A stretch of 64,000 nucleotides of DNA, taken from contig NZ_LZIR01000070.1 in NCBI RefSeq assembly GCF_001667035.1, positions 275,873 through 339,872 of the forward strand. Reading direction: 5' to 3'. The translations under genes were made by a program, and so were the position numbers. This DNA comes from Mycobacterium sp. 852002-51057_SCH5723018. Its GTDB lineage: Bacteria; Actinomycetota; Actinomycetes; Mycobacteriales; Mycobacteriaceae. The notes beneath the pieces are model-generated. The model saw only the letters and a list, made by a program, of their open reading frames with translations. It searched no databases and had not been told where the DNA came from. Every line of letters begins with the position of its first letter. Position 1 is the stretch's first letter. Positions 18,996 to 28,044 of this stretch are shown here, piece after piece.

Positions 18996-19573
18996 GACTG
19001 TTTGGCCCACTCCGTGGCCAGCAGCTGGCGGGTCTCGCGCAGCAACTGCGGGATCACCTTCGACCCGCCGATGATGGTGATGAAGTTCGCGTCGCCGCCC
19101 CAGCGCGGCACCACGTGCACGTGTAGATGCTCGGCCAGCGATCCCCCCGCCGATGTCCCCAGGTTCAGCCCGACGTTGAAGCCGTGCGGCCGCGACACGT
19201 TCTTAATCACACGAATCGCCTTCTGGATGAAGGCCATTAGCTCCGCGCTCTCCGCCTCGGTCAGGTCCTCGAGCTCGGAGATTCGCCGGTAGGGCACCAC
19301 CATGAGGTGCCCGGGGTTGTACGGGTAGAGGTTGAGCACGGCGTAGACGAGCTCGCCGCGGGCCACCACCAGGCCGTCCTCGTCGGGCAGTTGCGGAATC
19401 TCGGTGAACGGCTGCTCGGTCTTGCCCGAAGCGTTTGGGTCGCGCTTCATCGGCGCCTCGGCCAGGTAGTTCATCCGGTACGGCGTCCACAACCGCTGCA
19501 GGTGGTCTTGCTCGCCGACACCCCGGTCCAGGATGGTGTCTTCGACGTGCTCGGCACGCTCCTGGTCACTCAC
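18992..19573 (-). CDS. HIT domain protein, diadenosine tetraphosphate phosphorylase (Rv2613c-like)
   Basis: A 193-residue HIT protein. The catalytic histidine triad is in [14 protein letters not shown] near residue 150, and [20 protein letters not shown] is the family substrate-pocket region. The M. tuberculosis homologue has been described as an AP4A phosphorylase. Start GTG 19573 overlaps the thrS stop by 8 bases. It sits within the PI/PIM operon, but its role there is probably in nucleotide turnover linked to tRNA synthetase by-products. Confidence 0.92.
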   Translation of the reverse strand: MSDQERAEHVEDTILDRGVGEQDHLQRLWTPYRMNYLAEAPMKRDPNASGKTEQPFTEIPQLPDEDGLVVARGELVYAVLNLYPYNPGHLMVVPYRRISELEDLTEAESAELMAFIQKAIRVIKNVSRPHGFNVGLNLGTSAGGSLAEHLHVHVVPRWGGDANFITIIGGSKVIPQLLRETRQLLATEWAKQS

Positions 19574-21632
19574 CGCTGGCCACTTTCACCAATTCCGCTG
19601 TCGGAGTGGCATTTTCGCGATCGGCGATCCACTTCACGATGGCCTCGACGGCGCTGTCGCGTTCCACGCCATTGATCTGGGTGCGGTCGCCGAAGCGAAA
19701 GCTCACCGCCCCGGCCGCCACGTCGCGGTCGCCGGCCAGCAGCATGAAGGGCACCTTCTGGTTGGTGTGCTGGACGATCTTCTTGGCCATCCGGTCGTCG
19801 CTGGTGTCGACCTCCACCCGCACGCCGTGCGACTTCAGCTGGGCCGCAACGCTTTCCAGGTAGGCCACATGCTCGTCGGCGACGGGGATGCCGACCACCT
19901 GCACCGGCGCCAGCCAGGCCGGGAACGCGCCCGCGTAGTGCTCGGTGAGGATCCCGAAGAACCGCTCGATCGACCCGAACAGGGCGCGGTGGATCATCAC
20001 CGGGCGCTGGCGGGTGCCGTCGGAGGCGGTGTATTCGAGCTCGAAACGTTCCGGGAAGTTGAAGTCCAGTTGGATCGTCGACATCTGCCAGGTGCGGCCC
20101 AGCGCGTCTTTGACCTGGACCGAGATCTTGGGGCCGTAGAACGCCGCGCCGCCCGGGTCGGGCACCAGGTCCAGGCCGGATTCCGCGCCCACCTCGGCCA
20201 GCACGTTGGTGGCTTCCTCCCAGACCTGGTCGGAGCCCACGAACTTCTCCGGGTCCTTGGTCGACAGCTCGAGGTAGAAGTCGGTGAGGCCGTAGTCGCC
20301 GAGCAGGTCGAGCACGAACCGCAACAGCGAGCGCAGCTCGTCGCGCATCTGGTCGCGGGTGCAGAAGATGTGTGCGTCGTCCATCGTCAGGCCCCGTACC
20401 CGGGTCAGCCCGTGGATCACGCCCGACTTCTCCAGGCGGTAGACCGTGCCGAACTCGAAGAGCCGCAACGGCAGTTCGCGATACGACCGCCCGCGCGCCC
20501 GGAAGATCAGGCAGTGCATCGGGCAGTTCATCGGCTTGAGGTAGTAGTCCTGGCCCGGTTTGCGCAGCGAGCCGTCCTCGTTGAACTCGGCGTCGATGTG
20601 CATCGGCGGGAACATGCCGTCGGCGTACCAGTCCAGGTGCCCCGACGTGTGGAAGAGCTGGGCCTTGGTGATGTGCGGGGTGTTGACGAACTCGTACCCT
20701 GCCTCGGTGTGCTTGCGCCGCGAGTAGTCCTCGAGCTCCCTACGCACGATGCCGCCCTTGGGGTGGAAAACCGCAAGACCCGAACCGATTTCGTCGGGGA
20801 AGCTGAACAGGTCCAGCTCGGCGCCCAGCTTGCGGTGGTCGCGGCGCTGAGCTTCGGCGATCAGCTCGAGGTGGCGATCGAGCGCCTCCTGCGACTCCCA
20901 GGCCGTGCCGTAGATGCGTTGCAGGCTGGCGTTTCGCTGATCACCCCGCCAGTAGGCGGCCGAGCTTCTGGTCAGCTTGAACGCGGGAATGTGCTTGGTG
21001 GTGGGGATGTGCGGTCCCCGGCACAGATCACCCCAAACCCGTTCGCGGGTACGGGGATTGAGGTTGTCGTAGGCGGTGAGCTCGTCATTGCTACCTGGGG
21101 GGCCGACCTCCATGATGTCGGGGTCGCCGGACTTGTCGTCGACGAGTTCGAGCTTGTAGGGCTCGTCGGCCAGCTCGGCGCGGGCCTGGTCCTTCGATTC
21201 GTAGACGCGCCGGTCGAACAGCTGTCCGTCCTTGACGATCTGGCGCATCCGCTTTTCCAGCTTCTCCAGGTCCTCCGGCGTGAACGGGTCGTCCACATCG
21301 AAGTCGTAATAGAAGCCGTCAGTGATGGGCGGCCCGATGCCCAATTTGGCGTGCGGGAACAGGTCTTGGACGGCCTGGGCCAACACGTGGGCGGTGGAAT
21401 GGCGGATGACGCTGCGGCCCTCTTCGGTGTTGGCAGCCACCGGGATGACGTCGGCGTCGGCGTCGGGCACCCAGCTCAGGTCCCGCAGCTTGCCCTCGGC
21501 GTCGCGGACCACCACGATCGCATCCGGCGCGCCCCGCCGCGGCAACCCCGCCTCGCCGACCGCGGCGGCCGCGGTGGTCCCAGCGGGCACCCGGATGGGG
21601 TCTCCTGGGGCGGGCTGTGCGGCGGCGCTCAT
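19566..21632 (-). CDS. thrS: Threonyl-tRNA synthetase
   Basis: Charges tRNA-Thr with threonine. The 688-residue class II enzyme has the TGS domain (residues 1-70), the editing domain with [16 protein letters not shown], and the catalytic core with [20 protein letters not shown], whose Cys and the His residues bind zinc. It ends with the anticodon-binding domain ([17 protein letters not shown]). The start is ATG 21632. It is the first gene of the coupled unit down to the Nudix gene. Confidence 0.98.
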   Translation of the reverse strand: MSAAAQPAPGDPIRVPAGTTAAAAVGEAGLPRRGAPDAIVVVRDAEGKLRDLSWVPDADADVIPVAANTEEGRSVIRHSTAHVLAQAVQDLFPHAKLGIGPPITDGFYYDFDVDDPFTPEDLEKLEKRMRQIVKDGQLFDRRVYESKDQARAELADEPYKLELVDDKSGDPDIMEVGPPGSNDELTAYDNLNPRTRERVWGDLCRGPHIPTTKHIPAFKLTRSSAAYWRGDQRNASLQRIYGTAWESQEALDRHLELIAEAQRRDHRKLGAELDLFSFPDEIGSGLAVFHPKGGIVRRELEDYSRRKHTEAGYEFVNTPHITKAQLFHTSGHLDWYADGMFPPMHIDAEFNEDGSLRKPGQDYYLKPMNCPMHCLIFRARGRSYRELPLRLFEFGTVYRLEKSGVIHGLTRVRGLTMDDAHIFCTRDQMRDELRSLLRFVLDLLGDYGLTDFYLELSTKDPEKFVGSDQVWEEATNVLAEVGAESGLDLVPDPGGAAFYGPKISVQVKDALGRTWQMSTIQLDFNFPERFELEYTASDGTRQRPVMIHRALFGSIERFFGILTEHYAGAFPAWLAPVQVVGIPVADEHVAYLESVAAQLKSHGVRVEVDTSDDRMAKKIVQHTNQKVPFMLLAGDRDVAAGAVSFRFGDRTQINGVERDSAVEAIVKWIADRENATPTAELVKVASGE

Positions 21633-21706
21633 CGGGTCTTACTCCAAAGGTGGGTTGGCTGATCGATCGGGACTGATCGTTGCAATGCTATCGGGGCCGG
21701 TGCCCC

Positions 21707-22330
21707 TCACGGCTGCCCAGGCTTGAGCCGCACGAACAGCGCCTCGGCCTCGGTCAACAGTGTGTCGCCATCGCTCAACCGCCCCGACACGAAGATCTTG
21801 CGCCCGTCCACCCGGTCGACGCCCGCCTCGAACTGAAGCTCCTTCTCGATCGGCACGATGTTGCGGTAATCGATCTTCAGGTACGCGGTGCGCTGGTAGG
21901 GGCCGCCGGTGAGCACCGCGGACGTCAACCCGAGCACGGTGTCGAACAGCATCCCCAGCACCCCGCCGTGCACGGCGCCGTTGCGGCCCAGATGAAACCG
22001 GGGGAAACGCGCCCAGCCGTGGATGCGGCCGTCCTCCCCCTTGCGGGCCGACATGGGGACGGTCAGGATGTTGCCGCGCATGGGCAGATCCATCCGCCGC
22101 CCGGACGGTGACTCCCATTCGTCGGCGTCGTAAGGGCTCAGCAGCGACGAGACTTTTTCCAGCAGGTCGGCGGCCTCGGTGATCACCTCATCGGGGGCGT
22201 CGACGGCCCGGGCGTGGTCCTGCAGCCTGCGCACGGCATCGATGAACCGGCCGTAGTCGGGCCCACCCTTGGTGGTTGGTTCGGGCGGATTGAATCCACC
22301 GCCAGGGTGCTGCTGCTGTTCGCCGGCCAC
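21707..22330 (-). CDS. PaaI-like hot-dog fold thioesterase
   Basis: A 207-residue protein with a C-terminal hot-dog domain. FHLGRNGAVHGGVLGMLFDT is the helix-bearing active-site segment, with the usual H-G-G, followed by RTAYLKIDYRNIVPIEKEL. About 75 residues precede the domain, with a Gly/Pro-rich N-terminus. Such enzymes hydrolyse short or aromatic acyl-CoA; the substrate here is unknown. It is separated from thrS by 74 bases and may have its own promoter. Confidence 0.87.
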   Translation of the reverse strand: MAGEQQQHPGGGFNPPEPTTKGGPDYGRFIDAVRRLQDHARAVDAPDEVITEAADLLEKVSSLLSPYDADEWESPSGRRMDLPMRGNILTVPMSARKGEDGRIHGWARFPRFHLGRNGAVHGGVLGMLFDTVLGLTSAVLTGGPYQRTAYLKIDYRNIVPIEKELQFEAGVDRVDGRKIFVSGRLSDGDTLLTEAEALFVRLKPGQP

Positions 22331-22372
22331 CAGGACACCGTATTGCGCCCCCGGCCGCCTTTCGCGCGGTGG

Positions 22373-23251
22373 TCAGACCGTCTGCTGACCCCCGGCGACC
22401 GCCAGGGTCTCGAACTCCTCGTCGGTCAGCGTGATCTCGGCCGCGGCGACGTTCTCCTCGAGGTGCGCGACGCTGGAGGTGCCTGGGATCGGCAGCATCA
22501 CCGGCGAGCGCTTGAGCAGCCAGGCCAGCGCCAGCTGCGACGGCGTCGCGTCGTGGTCGGCGGCGATGCGCTGCAGCGGGCCGTCCGGGGCCGCCAGCGG
22601 CCCGGCGGCCAGCGGGAACCACGGGATGAAGCCGACGCCCTGGCTGGTCGCGGCGTCCAGCAGCGGCTCGGCCCCGCGCGACGCCAGGTTGTACATGTTC
22701 TGCACCGACACGATCTCGGCGATCTGAGTGGCCTCCTTGAGCTGGTCGACGTTGACCTCCGACAGCCCGATGTGGCGGATCTTGCCCTCGTTCTTCAAGT
22801 TGACCAGCTCGCCGACCTGGTCGACCAGCGGGAAGTTGCGGTCGACGCGGTGCAGCTGGAACAGGTCGATGGCCTCCACGCCGAGGCGGCGCAGGCTCAT
22901 CTCGCATTCCTGCCGCAGGTAGGCCGGATTGCCCAGCGGGACCCAGACGTCCGGTCCCGTGCGCAGCAACCCGGCCTTGGTCGCGATCACCAGCCCGTCA
23001 TAGGGGTGCAGCGCCTCGTGGATGATCTCCTCGGAGACGTAGGGGCCGTAGGAGTCAGCGGTGTCGATGAAGTTGACGCCGAGCTCGGCGGCCCGCCGCA
23101 AGACACGGACGCATTCGTCGCGGTCGGCGGGCGGGCCCCACACCCCTTGGCCGGTCAGGCGCATGGCGCCGAAACCGAGTCGGTTGACGGTCAGGTCGCC
23201 GCCGAGGGTGAACGTTCCGGATGCTTGGGCAACAGTTTTGTGCGCGGTCAC
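22373..23251 (-). CDS. Aldo/keto reductase
   Basis: A 292-residue AKR with a TIM-barrel fold. The catalytic set is visible: Asp and Tyr in FIDTADSYGPYVSEEII, Lys in LVIATKAGL and His in DLFQLHRVD. The NADP-binding C-terminus includes LPIPGTSSVAHLEENVAA. The physiological substrate is not predictable. GTG 23251 is taken as start; the ribosome binding site is weak. Confidence 0.92.
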   Translation of the reverse strand: MTAHKTVAQASGTFTLGGDLTVNRLGFGAMRLTGQGVWGPPADRDECVRVLRRAAELGVNFIDTADSYGPYVSEEIIHEALHPYDGLVIATKAGLLRTGPDVWVPLGNPAYLRQECEMSLRRLGVEAIDLFQLHRVDRNFPLVDQVGELVNLKNEGKIRHIGLSEVNVDQLKEATQIAEIVSVQNMYNLASRGAEPLLDAATSQGVGFIPWFPLAAGPLAAPDGPLQRIAADHDATPSQLALAWLLKRSPVMLPIPGTSSVAHLEENVAAAEITLTDEEFETLAVAGGQQTV

Positions 23252-23309
23252 ACCTGTAGACCGTACGCCGGAAAGGTGGCCGCACGTCCTGGCGTGGCAA
23301 GCTGGCCGG

Positions 23310-23810
23310 GTGGACCTAGGAGCGCTCGAGGAACTTCCGCTGACGTACCGCGAGGTGGGCGCGACGGCCGACGGCAGGCTGCCCGCGGGCTACGACCACC
23401 AACACGTCGAGCGTCAAATCGGCACGGGCGACGAACGTTTCGAGCGGGCCGCCGATGCGGTCATGCACTGGGGCATGCAACGCGGCTCCGGCCTGCGGGT
23501 GCAGGCCAGCTCGGAGGTCGCCGTCGTCGACGCGGTGCTGGTGGTGCGGTTGGGTTTCCTGCCCGCGCCGTGCCGGGTGGTGTACGTCATCGACGAGCCC
23601 GACATCCGCGGGTTCGCCTATGGCACGCTGCCGGGGCACCCGGAGTCCGGCGAGGAACGCTTCGTGGTCCGCCGCGACCCGAGCACCTCCGCGGTGTTCG
23701 CGGAGGTGTCGGCGTTCTCCCGGCCCGCGAGCTGGTGGAGCAAGGCGGGCGGCCCGCTGGTGCGGGTGAGCCAGCGCGTCATCGCGCGGCGCTACCTGCG
23801 CGCGGTCTGA
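23310..23810 (+). CDS. DUF1990 family protein (Rv2616-like)
   Basis: A 166-residue soluble protein with the DUF1990 core: LTYREVGATADG, then FERAADAVMHWGMQRGSGL, RVVYVIDEPDIRGFAYGTLP and a C-terminus YLRAV. GTG 23310 gives 166 residues, the length of Rv2616. The frame is open upstream without family sequence, over the divergent aldo/keto reductase promoter region. Function unknown. Confidence 0.83.
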   Translation: MDLGALEELPLTYREVGATADGRLPAGYDHQHVERQIGTGDERFERAADAVMHWGMQRGSGLRVQASSEVAVVDAVLVVRLGFLPAPCRVVYVIDEPDIRGFAYGTLPGHPESGEERFVVRRDPSTSAVFAEVSAFSRPASWWSKAGGPLVRVSQRVIARRYLRAV

Positions 23811-23931
23811 TGGGTCCCGGCCCGCGTTCGTCCGCCGCGGTCCGCGACACGTAAACGGTTGCGAAGACGCGCCGATGGGTCTCGCAGTGGTTTATATCTC
23901 GGCGAGGCCCCTAGCCCGCAGGACGCCCGCG

Positions 23932-24873
23932 CTAACGCCCCCAGCCGGCGAGCAAGCGCTCCGCGCCCCCGCACATCTGCTCGATGACCTCCCCCACCGA
24001 CGCGTCGTCGCGGATCATCCCCACGCCCTGGCCGGCATCGACGGGGGCGATGCGGCGGTCGTCGGCGGCCGCCGCGGCGGCCAGCTCGTCGCAGGCCGGC
24101 GGGTCGAGCGCCTCCTCGCGGCCCGTCCAGCGCGCGACGAAGTCGTTGGCCAACACGCGCGCCGGGAATCGCGCCGGCCAGGGCCGCCCCCTGGCGAGGT
24201 CGAAGGCCCGGGTGACGGCCGTGTCGGTGGCCCGCGCGGCGATCAGCGCCCGCCGGCTGCCGTCACCGGTCAGGGCCTCCGGGCACGCCGCCAGCCGGGT
24301 GCCCACCCACGCCCCACTCGCGCCGGCGGCCAGCACCGCGGCCAGGCTGCGCGGCGAGGCGATGCCGCCGCCCGCCAGGACCGGCACTGTGACCGCGTCC
24401 AGAACGGCGTCGAGCAACGGCAGCGTCGCGAGTTGTACCTCGCCGTGGCCGCCGGCGCCGGCGCCGCGCGCGACCAGGACGTCGACGCCGGCGTCGACCG
24501 CCCGGCGGGCCCCGACGCCGTCGTAAACCTGTGTGACGGTGGGGATTCCGGCGTCGTGCGCCCTGGCGACCCATGACCAGTCGGTACCGAAGCTGACCGA
24601 CAACAGGGCGGGCCCGGCCGCGAGCGCGTCCTCGAGCAGCCCCGCCTGGCTACGCATCACCCAGTCCACCAGGCCGATGCCGAACCTCCCGCCCACGTGC
24701 CGCAGCTGGGTCCGCAGCAGTTCCCTGCTGCCGTCGCTGCCCATGCCGACCATGCCAAGCCCCCCGGCGGCGGTGACCGCAGCGGCCAGCCGGCCACCGG
24801 CCACACCGCCCATCGGCGCGTTGAGGATCGGCACCCGCAGCCCGAAATCCCTTGACCAGCTTGTGGATAGCAT
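23932..24873 (-). CDS. Nitronate monooxygenase family FMN enzyme
   Basis: A 313-residue TIM-barrel flavoprotein of the nitronate monooxygenase/2-nitropropane dioxygenase family. VPILNAPMGGVAGGRLAAAV is the N-terminal FMN region, VARGAGAGGHGE the loop that carries the active-site His in class I enzymes, and VPVLAGGGIASPRSLAAVLA the phosphate-binding loop. Some members act in fatty-acid or nitroalkane detoxification; the substrate is open. Confidence 0.9.
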   Translation of the reverse strand: MLSTSWSRDFGLRVPILNAPMGGVAGGRLAAAVTAAGGLGMVGMGSDGSRELLRTQLRHVGGRFGIGLVDWVMRSQAGLLEDALAAGPALLSVSFGTDWSWVARAHDAGIPTVTQVYDGVGARRAVDAGVDVLVARGAGAGGHGEVQLATLPLLDAVLDAVTVPVLAGGGIASPRSLAAVLAAGASGAWVGTRLAACPEALTGDGSRRALIAARATDTAVTRAFDLARGRPWPARFPARVLANDFVARWTGREEALDPPACDELAAAAAADDRRIAPVDAGQGVGMIRDDASVGEVIEQMCGGAERLLAGWGR

Positions 24874-24877
24874 CCGG

Positions 24878-25222
24878 CTAGTGGGCCCCGGGCTGGCTCT
24901 TCAGCACGGTCAGCATGACCACCGAGTCCTCGACAGCGTGCAGGCCGTGCCGTTCGGCCGGGATCGCGACGTAGTCGCCGGTCTTACCCTCCCAGGAGTC
25001 GCCGCCGGTGGTCAGCCGCACGTGTCCCTGCAGCACCTGCAGCGTCGCCTCCCCCGGGCTGTCGTGCTCGGAGAGGTCATGGCCGGTAAGCAAGGCCAGC
25101 ACGGTCTGCCGCAGCTCGTGGGTGTGACCGCCGTGGATGGTGTGCGCGGCGCGCCCGCTGTGCGACCGCCCCGCCTCGGCCAGCTTTTCGGAGGCGAGGC
25201 TGGTCAACGAGATGGATTCCAT
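24878..25222 (-). CDS. Cupin domain protein (Rv2619c-like)
   Basis: A 114-residue single-domain cupin. Motif 1 is H-T-H-E-L-R-Q-T-V-L region followed by LSEHDSPGEATLQVLQGHVR, motif 2 is AIPAERHGLHAVEDSVVML. Metal ligands are plausible but incomplete relative to classic cupins. GAAGGGGCCGACC precedes the ATG at 25222. It is close to Rv2619c in length and order. It may sense or bind a small ligand. Confidence 0.87.
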   Translation of the reverse strand: MESISLTSLASEKLAEAGRSHSGRAAHTIHGGHTHELRQTVLALLTGHDLSEHDSPGEATLQVLQGHVRLTTGGDSWEGKTGDYVAIPAERHGLHAVEDSVVMLTVLKSQPGAH

Positions 25223-25253
25223 GGTCGGCCCCTTCGGTCGGGAAAGCGCTTTT

Positions 25254-25688
25254 TCAGACGGTCAATAGCAGTATCCCCGCCACCAGCAGGGCCACCGCCT
25301 TGACCACCTCGAAGCCGACGTAGACGTAGTGCGCGTGCGACCGGGGACCGCCGGACCCGGCGAGCACCCGATCGGAGCGGCGGGTCAGCCGGGGGCGCAC
25401 GGCGACGAGCTGGATGGCCAGCGCGGCGATGGCGACGGCAAAGGCCACCGCGATTCGCGCGGGAGTCGGGCGCCCAGTGCCCCCAGCCACGATCGCCACG
25501 ATGACGAGGGCGAAGGCGACCTCGACGGTGTTGAGCGCACGAAACACCAGGCGCCCGATGCCGAGTCCGATCTGCAGGGTCACGTTGGGCGCGCGGAACT
25601 TCAGCGGGGCTTCGAGAAACGAGATGGCCAGCACCATGCCGAGCCAGACGAACGTGACCGCGACGGCGATCGCCGATCCGGTGTTCAC
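25254..25688 (-). CDS. Four-helix membrane protein (Rv2620c-like)
   Basis: A 144-residue integral membrane protein with four helices, beginning with MNTGSAIAVAVTFVWLGMVL and ending with VVKAVALLVAGILLLTV. A conserved charged pair FLEAPLKFR follows the first helix. Start GTG 25688 overlaps the regulator stop as GTGA, giving nearly the length of Rv2620c. Function unknown; co-translation with an ArsR/SufR-type regulator suggests a stress-linked role. Confidence 0.85.
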   Translation of the reverse strand: MNTGSAIAVAVTFVWLGMVLAISFLEAPLKFRAPNVTLQIGLGIGRLVFRALNTVEVAFALVIVAIVAGGTGRPTPARIAVAFAVAIAALAIQLVAVRPRLTRRSDRVLAGSGGPRSHAHYVYVGFEVVKAVALLVAGILLLTV

Positions 25689-26356
25689 CCGGCGGCTCCG
25701 ACCGGGGTGAGGTGGGCCAGGCACAAATCCGGTTCGACGAACGCGTCGAGCCGATCGACGGAAACCGGCGCCGCCCACGACTCGAGGGCCCCCTGCATCA
25801 GGCCGAGGTGGATGGGGCACACGACGGCACCGCGGGTTTCGGCCAGCTCCAGGAACGGGCAGTGTCGCAGGCCCACCTGTTGCTTGCCCTTGGCGGTCCG
25901 CCGCTCGGGGGCGAACCCGAGGTCGTCGAGCATCCCGACCAGACGATTGACGGCCTCCTCGGCGCTCGCAGCGCGCTTCGGCCGCGACTGGGGATCCAGT
26001 TGCCGCCCCCATGCCCGGCCCGCGGCCACCGCCTTGGCGCGCGGATTGCGTTCGGCGGCCAGCGCCGCGGTCAGGATCTCGGCCAGCATCCGGTAGTGAC
26101 GCGTGCCGCCGCGATCCATCTGCCGGACCGCCTGGAACATCAGCGGCGGGCGGCCCGGCCCCTTGGGTCCCTGCTCGACCTGCTCGATCTGGCCGTCGGC
26201 GACCAGGTTGTCGAGGTGAAAGCGCACGGTGTTGGGATGCACCCCGAGCGCGTCGGCGATCGTGACGATGCTCATCGGGGCGGGCGACGACCGCAACAAC
26301 CGCAACACCTCGCGGCGGCGACCGGTGGGTTCCCCGGCGGACCTAATGTCGCTCAC
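25685..26356 (-). CDS. HTH transcriptional regulator with Cys-rich C-terminal domain (Rv2621c-like)
   Basis: A 223-residue regulator. Residues 15-70 form a winged helix-turn-helix (MSIVTIADALGVHPNTVRFH) followed by the basic wing GPKGPGRPPLMF. The C-terminal domain carries HCPFLELA, VVCPIHLGLMQG and DLCLAHL; this Cys arrangement resembles SufR-type iron-sulphur regulators, so Fe-S or metal sensing is a reasonable guess. It overlaps the downstream membrane gene (GTGA) and its GTG start overlaps the stop of the upstream reading frame, so it is likely part of a coupled unit. Confidence 0.85.
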   Translation of the reverse strand: MSDIRSAGEPTGRRREVLRLLRSSPAPMSIVTIADALGVHPNTVRFHLDNLVADGQIEQVEQGPKGPGRPPLMFQAVRQMDRGGTRHYRMLAEILTAALAAERNPRAKAVAAGRAWGRQLDPQSRPKRAASAEEAVNRLVGMLDDLGFAPERRTAKGKQQVGLRHCPFLELAETRGAVVCPIHLGLMQGALESWAAPVSVDRLDAFVEPDLCLAHLTPVGAAG

Positions 26357-26718
26357 ACTCCCTCGGCTTCGGTGAAGAACGACTCATTATCGGCCACGTG
26401 CGGGTTCGGCGCCTCGGGAAGGGCGTCGATGCACGGCTTTCCGATCGCGTACGCCAACCGCTCGAGTTTACACAATAAGGATTGTACAAACCGAGAGGAT
26501 GCGGGGCCACCCTTGGGGCGATCGGCTAGACACGCACCGGCGACGTCCTCCGGCGGGCCACCGAGGACGAGCAGCGGCGCCCGGCGTAACTTCGCCTCTG
26601 CCACTGCGTATTTGACCCCGTTGATATCGGACGGTGGCAGGCCGGAATCCGTGTAGGGCCTCCTCGACGCTGCAGAGCGGCCTGTGAACCGTCGGCCCGA
26701 TCGGCCCACCTTAGGCAT
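26353..26718 (-). CDS. Possible universal-stress-protein-like remnant, coupled to the HTH gene
   Basis: A 121-codon frame whose middle part, LPPSDINGVKYAVAEAKLRR then APLLVL, resembles the first helix and second strand of UspA proteins (VDGSPPSxxAVxWAVAEAxLRxAPLxVL). The rest does not look like UspA: the ATP-binding G-x2-G-x9-G motif is missing and it ends after SFFTEAEGV. The stop overlaps the regulator start by 4 bases (GTGA), which speaks for translation. It is either a short divergent gene or a decayed UspA; Rv2623, a UspA, occurs close to this point in M. tuberculosis. Confidence 0.4.
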   Translation of the reverse strand: MPKVGRSGRRFTGRSAASRRPYTDSGLPPSDINGVKYAVAEAKLRRAPLLVLGGPPEDVAGACLADRPKGGPASSRFVQSLLCKLERLAYAIGKPCIDALPEAPNPHVADNESFFTEAEGV

Positions 26719-26871
26719 CTGTCAAATACGAAGATTGTCAAATGATTTCGATAGCGGTCGTCATCATGGTGACATTGGGCCCTATCCGAAATCTGCGCGT
26801 GACTGAATAATGACGTCGTCTGACGTAGCTTTGCTGGGGCGGTTGCGGCTGAACAAAGGAGCATGACGGTT

Positions 26872-27102
26872 ATGGGTGGCAACCCACCGTTGTTATTGAC
26901 CGAATCTGACGTCGACGCCCTCGCGCACGAATTTTTACGCTCGAGCTACCTGGGCCCCACCTATGCCGGCTGGTCACCCGATCGGCGCCTCGACACTTTT
27001 CTGCGGCGGCGCGGCCTGTCCCGGGTGGCCGACGATGGCGACTTATCCAACGCCGTCCTGGACCGGATCATGGTGAACGTGGGTGTGGCACCGCGCAACT
27101 AG
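26872..27102 (+). CDS. Small hypothetical protein
   Basis: A small acidic protein of 76 residues (MGGNPPLLLTESDVDALAHE start) with TYAGWSPDRRLDTFLRRRGL in the middle. No membrane segment and no known domain that I recognise. AAAGGAG lies 9 bases before ATG 26872; an ATG at 26863 is only one base from that site, so the second is preferred. The sequence composition is normal for the genome and the frame is well formed, so it is likely real. Confidence 0.65.
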   Translation: MGGNPPLLLTESDVDALAHEFLRSSYLGPTYAGWSPDRRLDTFLRRRGLSRVADDGDLSNAVLDRIMVNVGVAPRN

Positions 27103-27123
27103 CGGGCGAAAGTCAGCGGTTCG

Positions 27124-27858
27124 TCAGATCGTGTCTTTGAGCGTGACGGTCTGCAGGTTGCGGCTACCGATGAGGTCCAGCAGTTGCCCGTAGCACCGCG
27201 TGATGGTGGGAAGGTTGGCGTGCATGAGCACGATCTGGCCCGGCTGGAATGACTTCGCGGCGCGGGCGACGAGGCTGCTTTCGTTTTCGGGCGTCGAGTC
27301 ACCGATGTCGGCGCTCCACATGGTGATCGAGGTGTAGCCCTGGTCGGCGGCCACCCGGTCGATGTCGGCGTTGTGGGCCCCGAAGGGCGGCCGGAAAAAG
27401 GGGGTGCCGTCCGCGCCGTACGTGTTTCTCAGGAAGTCGGCGTTGCGCCGGATCTGGTCATCGACCGCGTTGAGTGCCATGCGGTTCAGGTTGGGGTGCG
27501 ACCAGGTGTGGTTCGCCATCTGCACCTGGCCGGAATCCATCAACGGCCGAAGCGCCGGCGCATTGGCCGACCACGAGGGGTTGGCGCCGTTGACGAAGAA
27601 GGTGAGCCGGGTTCCGCTGTCCCGCGCGAATTGGGCGAACGCGGCCACCACCGGGGTGCTGGCGCCGTCGTCGACGGTGAGCGCGATCCGATTGCCATCC
27701 CCCGGCACACGGGTGAGCACGCCCGCCGGTGCCGCGACCGGCCCCAGCGGGATGCTCCAGCGGACGGGCGATGCGCTGGCCCCCGGACTGCGGGTCACGG
27801 CCGTCAGTAAGCCCGCGGCAATGGCGCACAGCATCGCGCGCCGATCGATGTACGGCAT
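27124..27858 (-). CDS. Exported polysaccharide deacetylase (CE4), copy 1
   Basis: A 244-residue NodB-type deacetylase. The N-terminus MPYIDRRAMLCAIAAGLL is a twin-arginine-like signal peptide ending near ASASP. Catalytic motifs: ALTVDDGAST (Asp pair), MANHTWSHPNL (H-x3-H metal site) and FFRPPFGAHN (Arg/Pro loop), then IVLMHANLP with the last His. It is similar along its length to the product of 29116-29961. Likely substrate is a cell-wall or capsular GlcNAc polymer. It is divergent from the EthR-like gene, with 186 bases between. Confidence 0.9.
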   Translation of the reverse strand: MPYIDRRAMLCAIAAGLLTAVTRSPGASASPVRWSIPLGPVAAPAGVLTRVPGDGNRIALTVDDGASTPVVAAFAQFARDSGTRLTFFVNGANPSWSANAPALRPLMDSGQVQMANHTWSHPNLNRMALNAVDDQIRRNADFLRNTYGADGTPFFRPPFGAHNADIDRVAADQGYTSITMWSADIGDSTPENESSLVARAAKSFQPGQIVLMHANLPTITRCYGQLLDLIGSRNLQTVTLKDTI

Positions 27859-27972
27859 GCCATCATTGTGACACCGCCGAACTGATGCGGATCAGACAAG
27901 TTGTTGCCGAACGAATTTCGACAAACCGCCGGCGACGACCCAGCAAACTGGCGGATAAAAGAACCGTTGATA

Positions 27973-28044
27973 TTAATCGACAATATTGCTGGTTTTAATC
28001 AACAATTTCTTTGACATATCTCCACGTGTCCATAAAGTAACTAC
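27973..28044 (+). promoter_or_regulatory. Promoter with direct repeats before the EthR-like gene
   Basis: Two near-identical 12-mers, TTAATCGACAAT (27973-27984) and TTAATCAACAAT (27995-28006), are 22 bases apart, two helical turns, on an AT-rich stretch. TTGACA (28011-28016) and TAAAGT (28033-28038) are a plausible -35/-10 pair 16 bases apart; the GTG start lies 7 bases after the -10, so a leaderless transcript is likely. CGTGTCC occurs twice 19 bases apart across the -10. Regulator binding is inferred, not shown. Confidence 0.55.
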
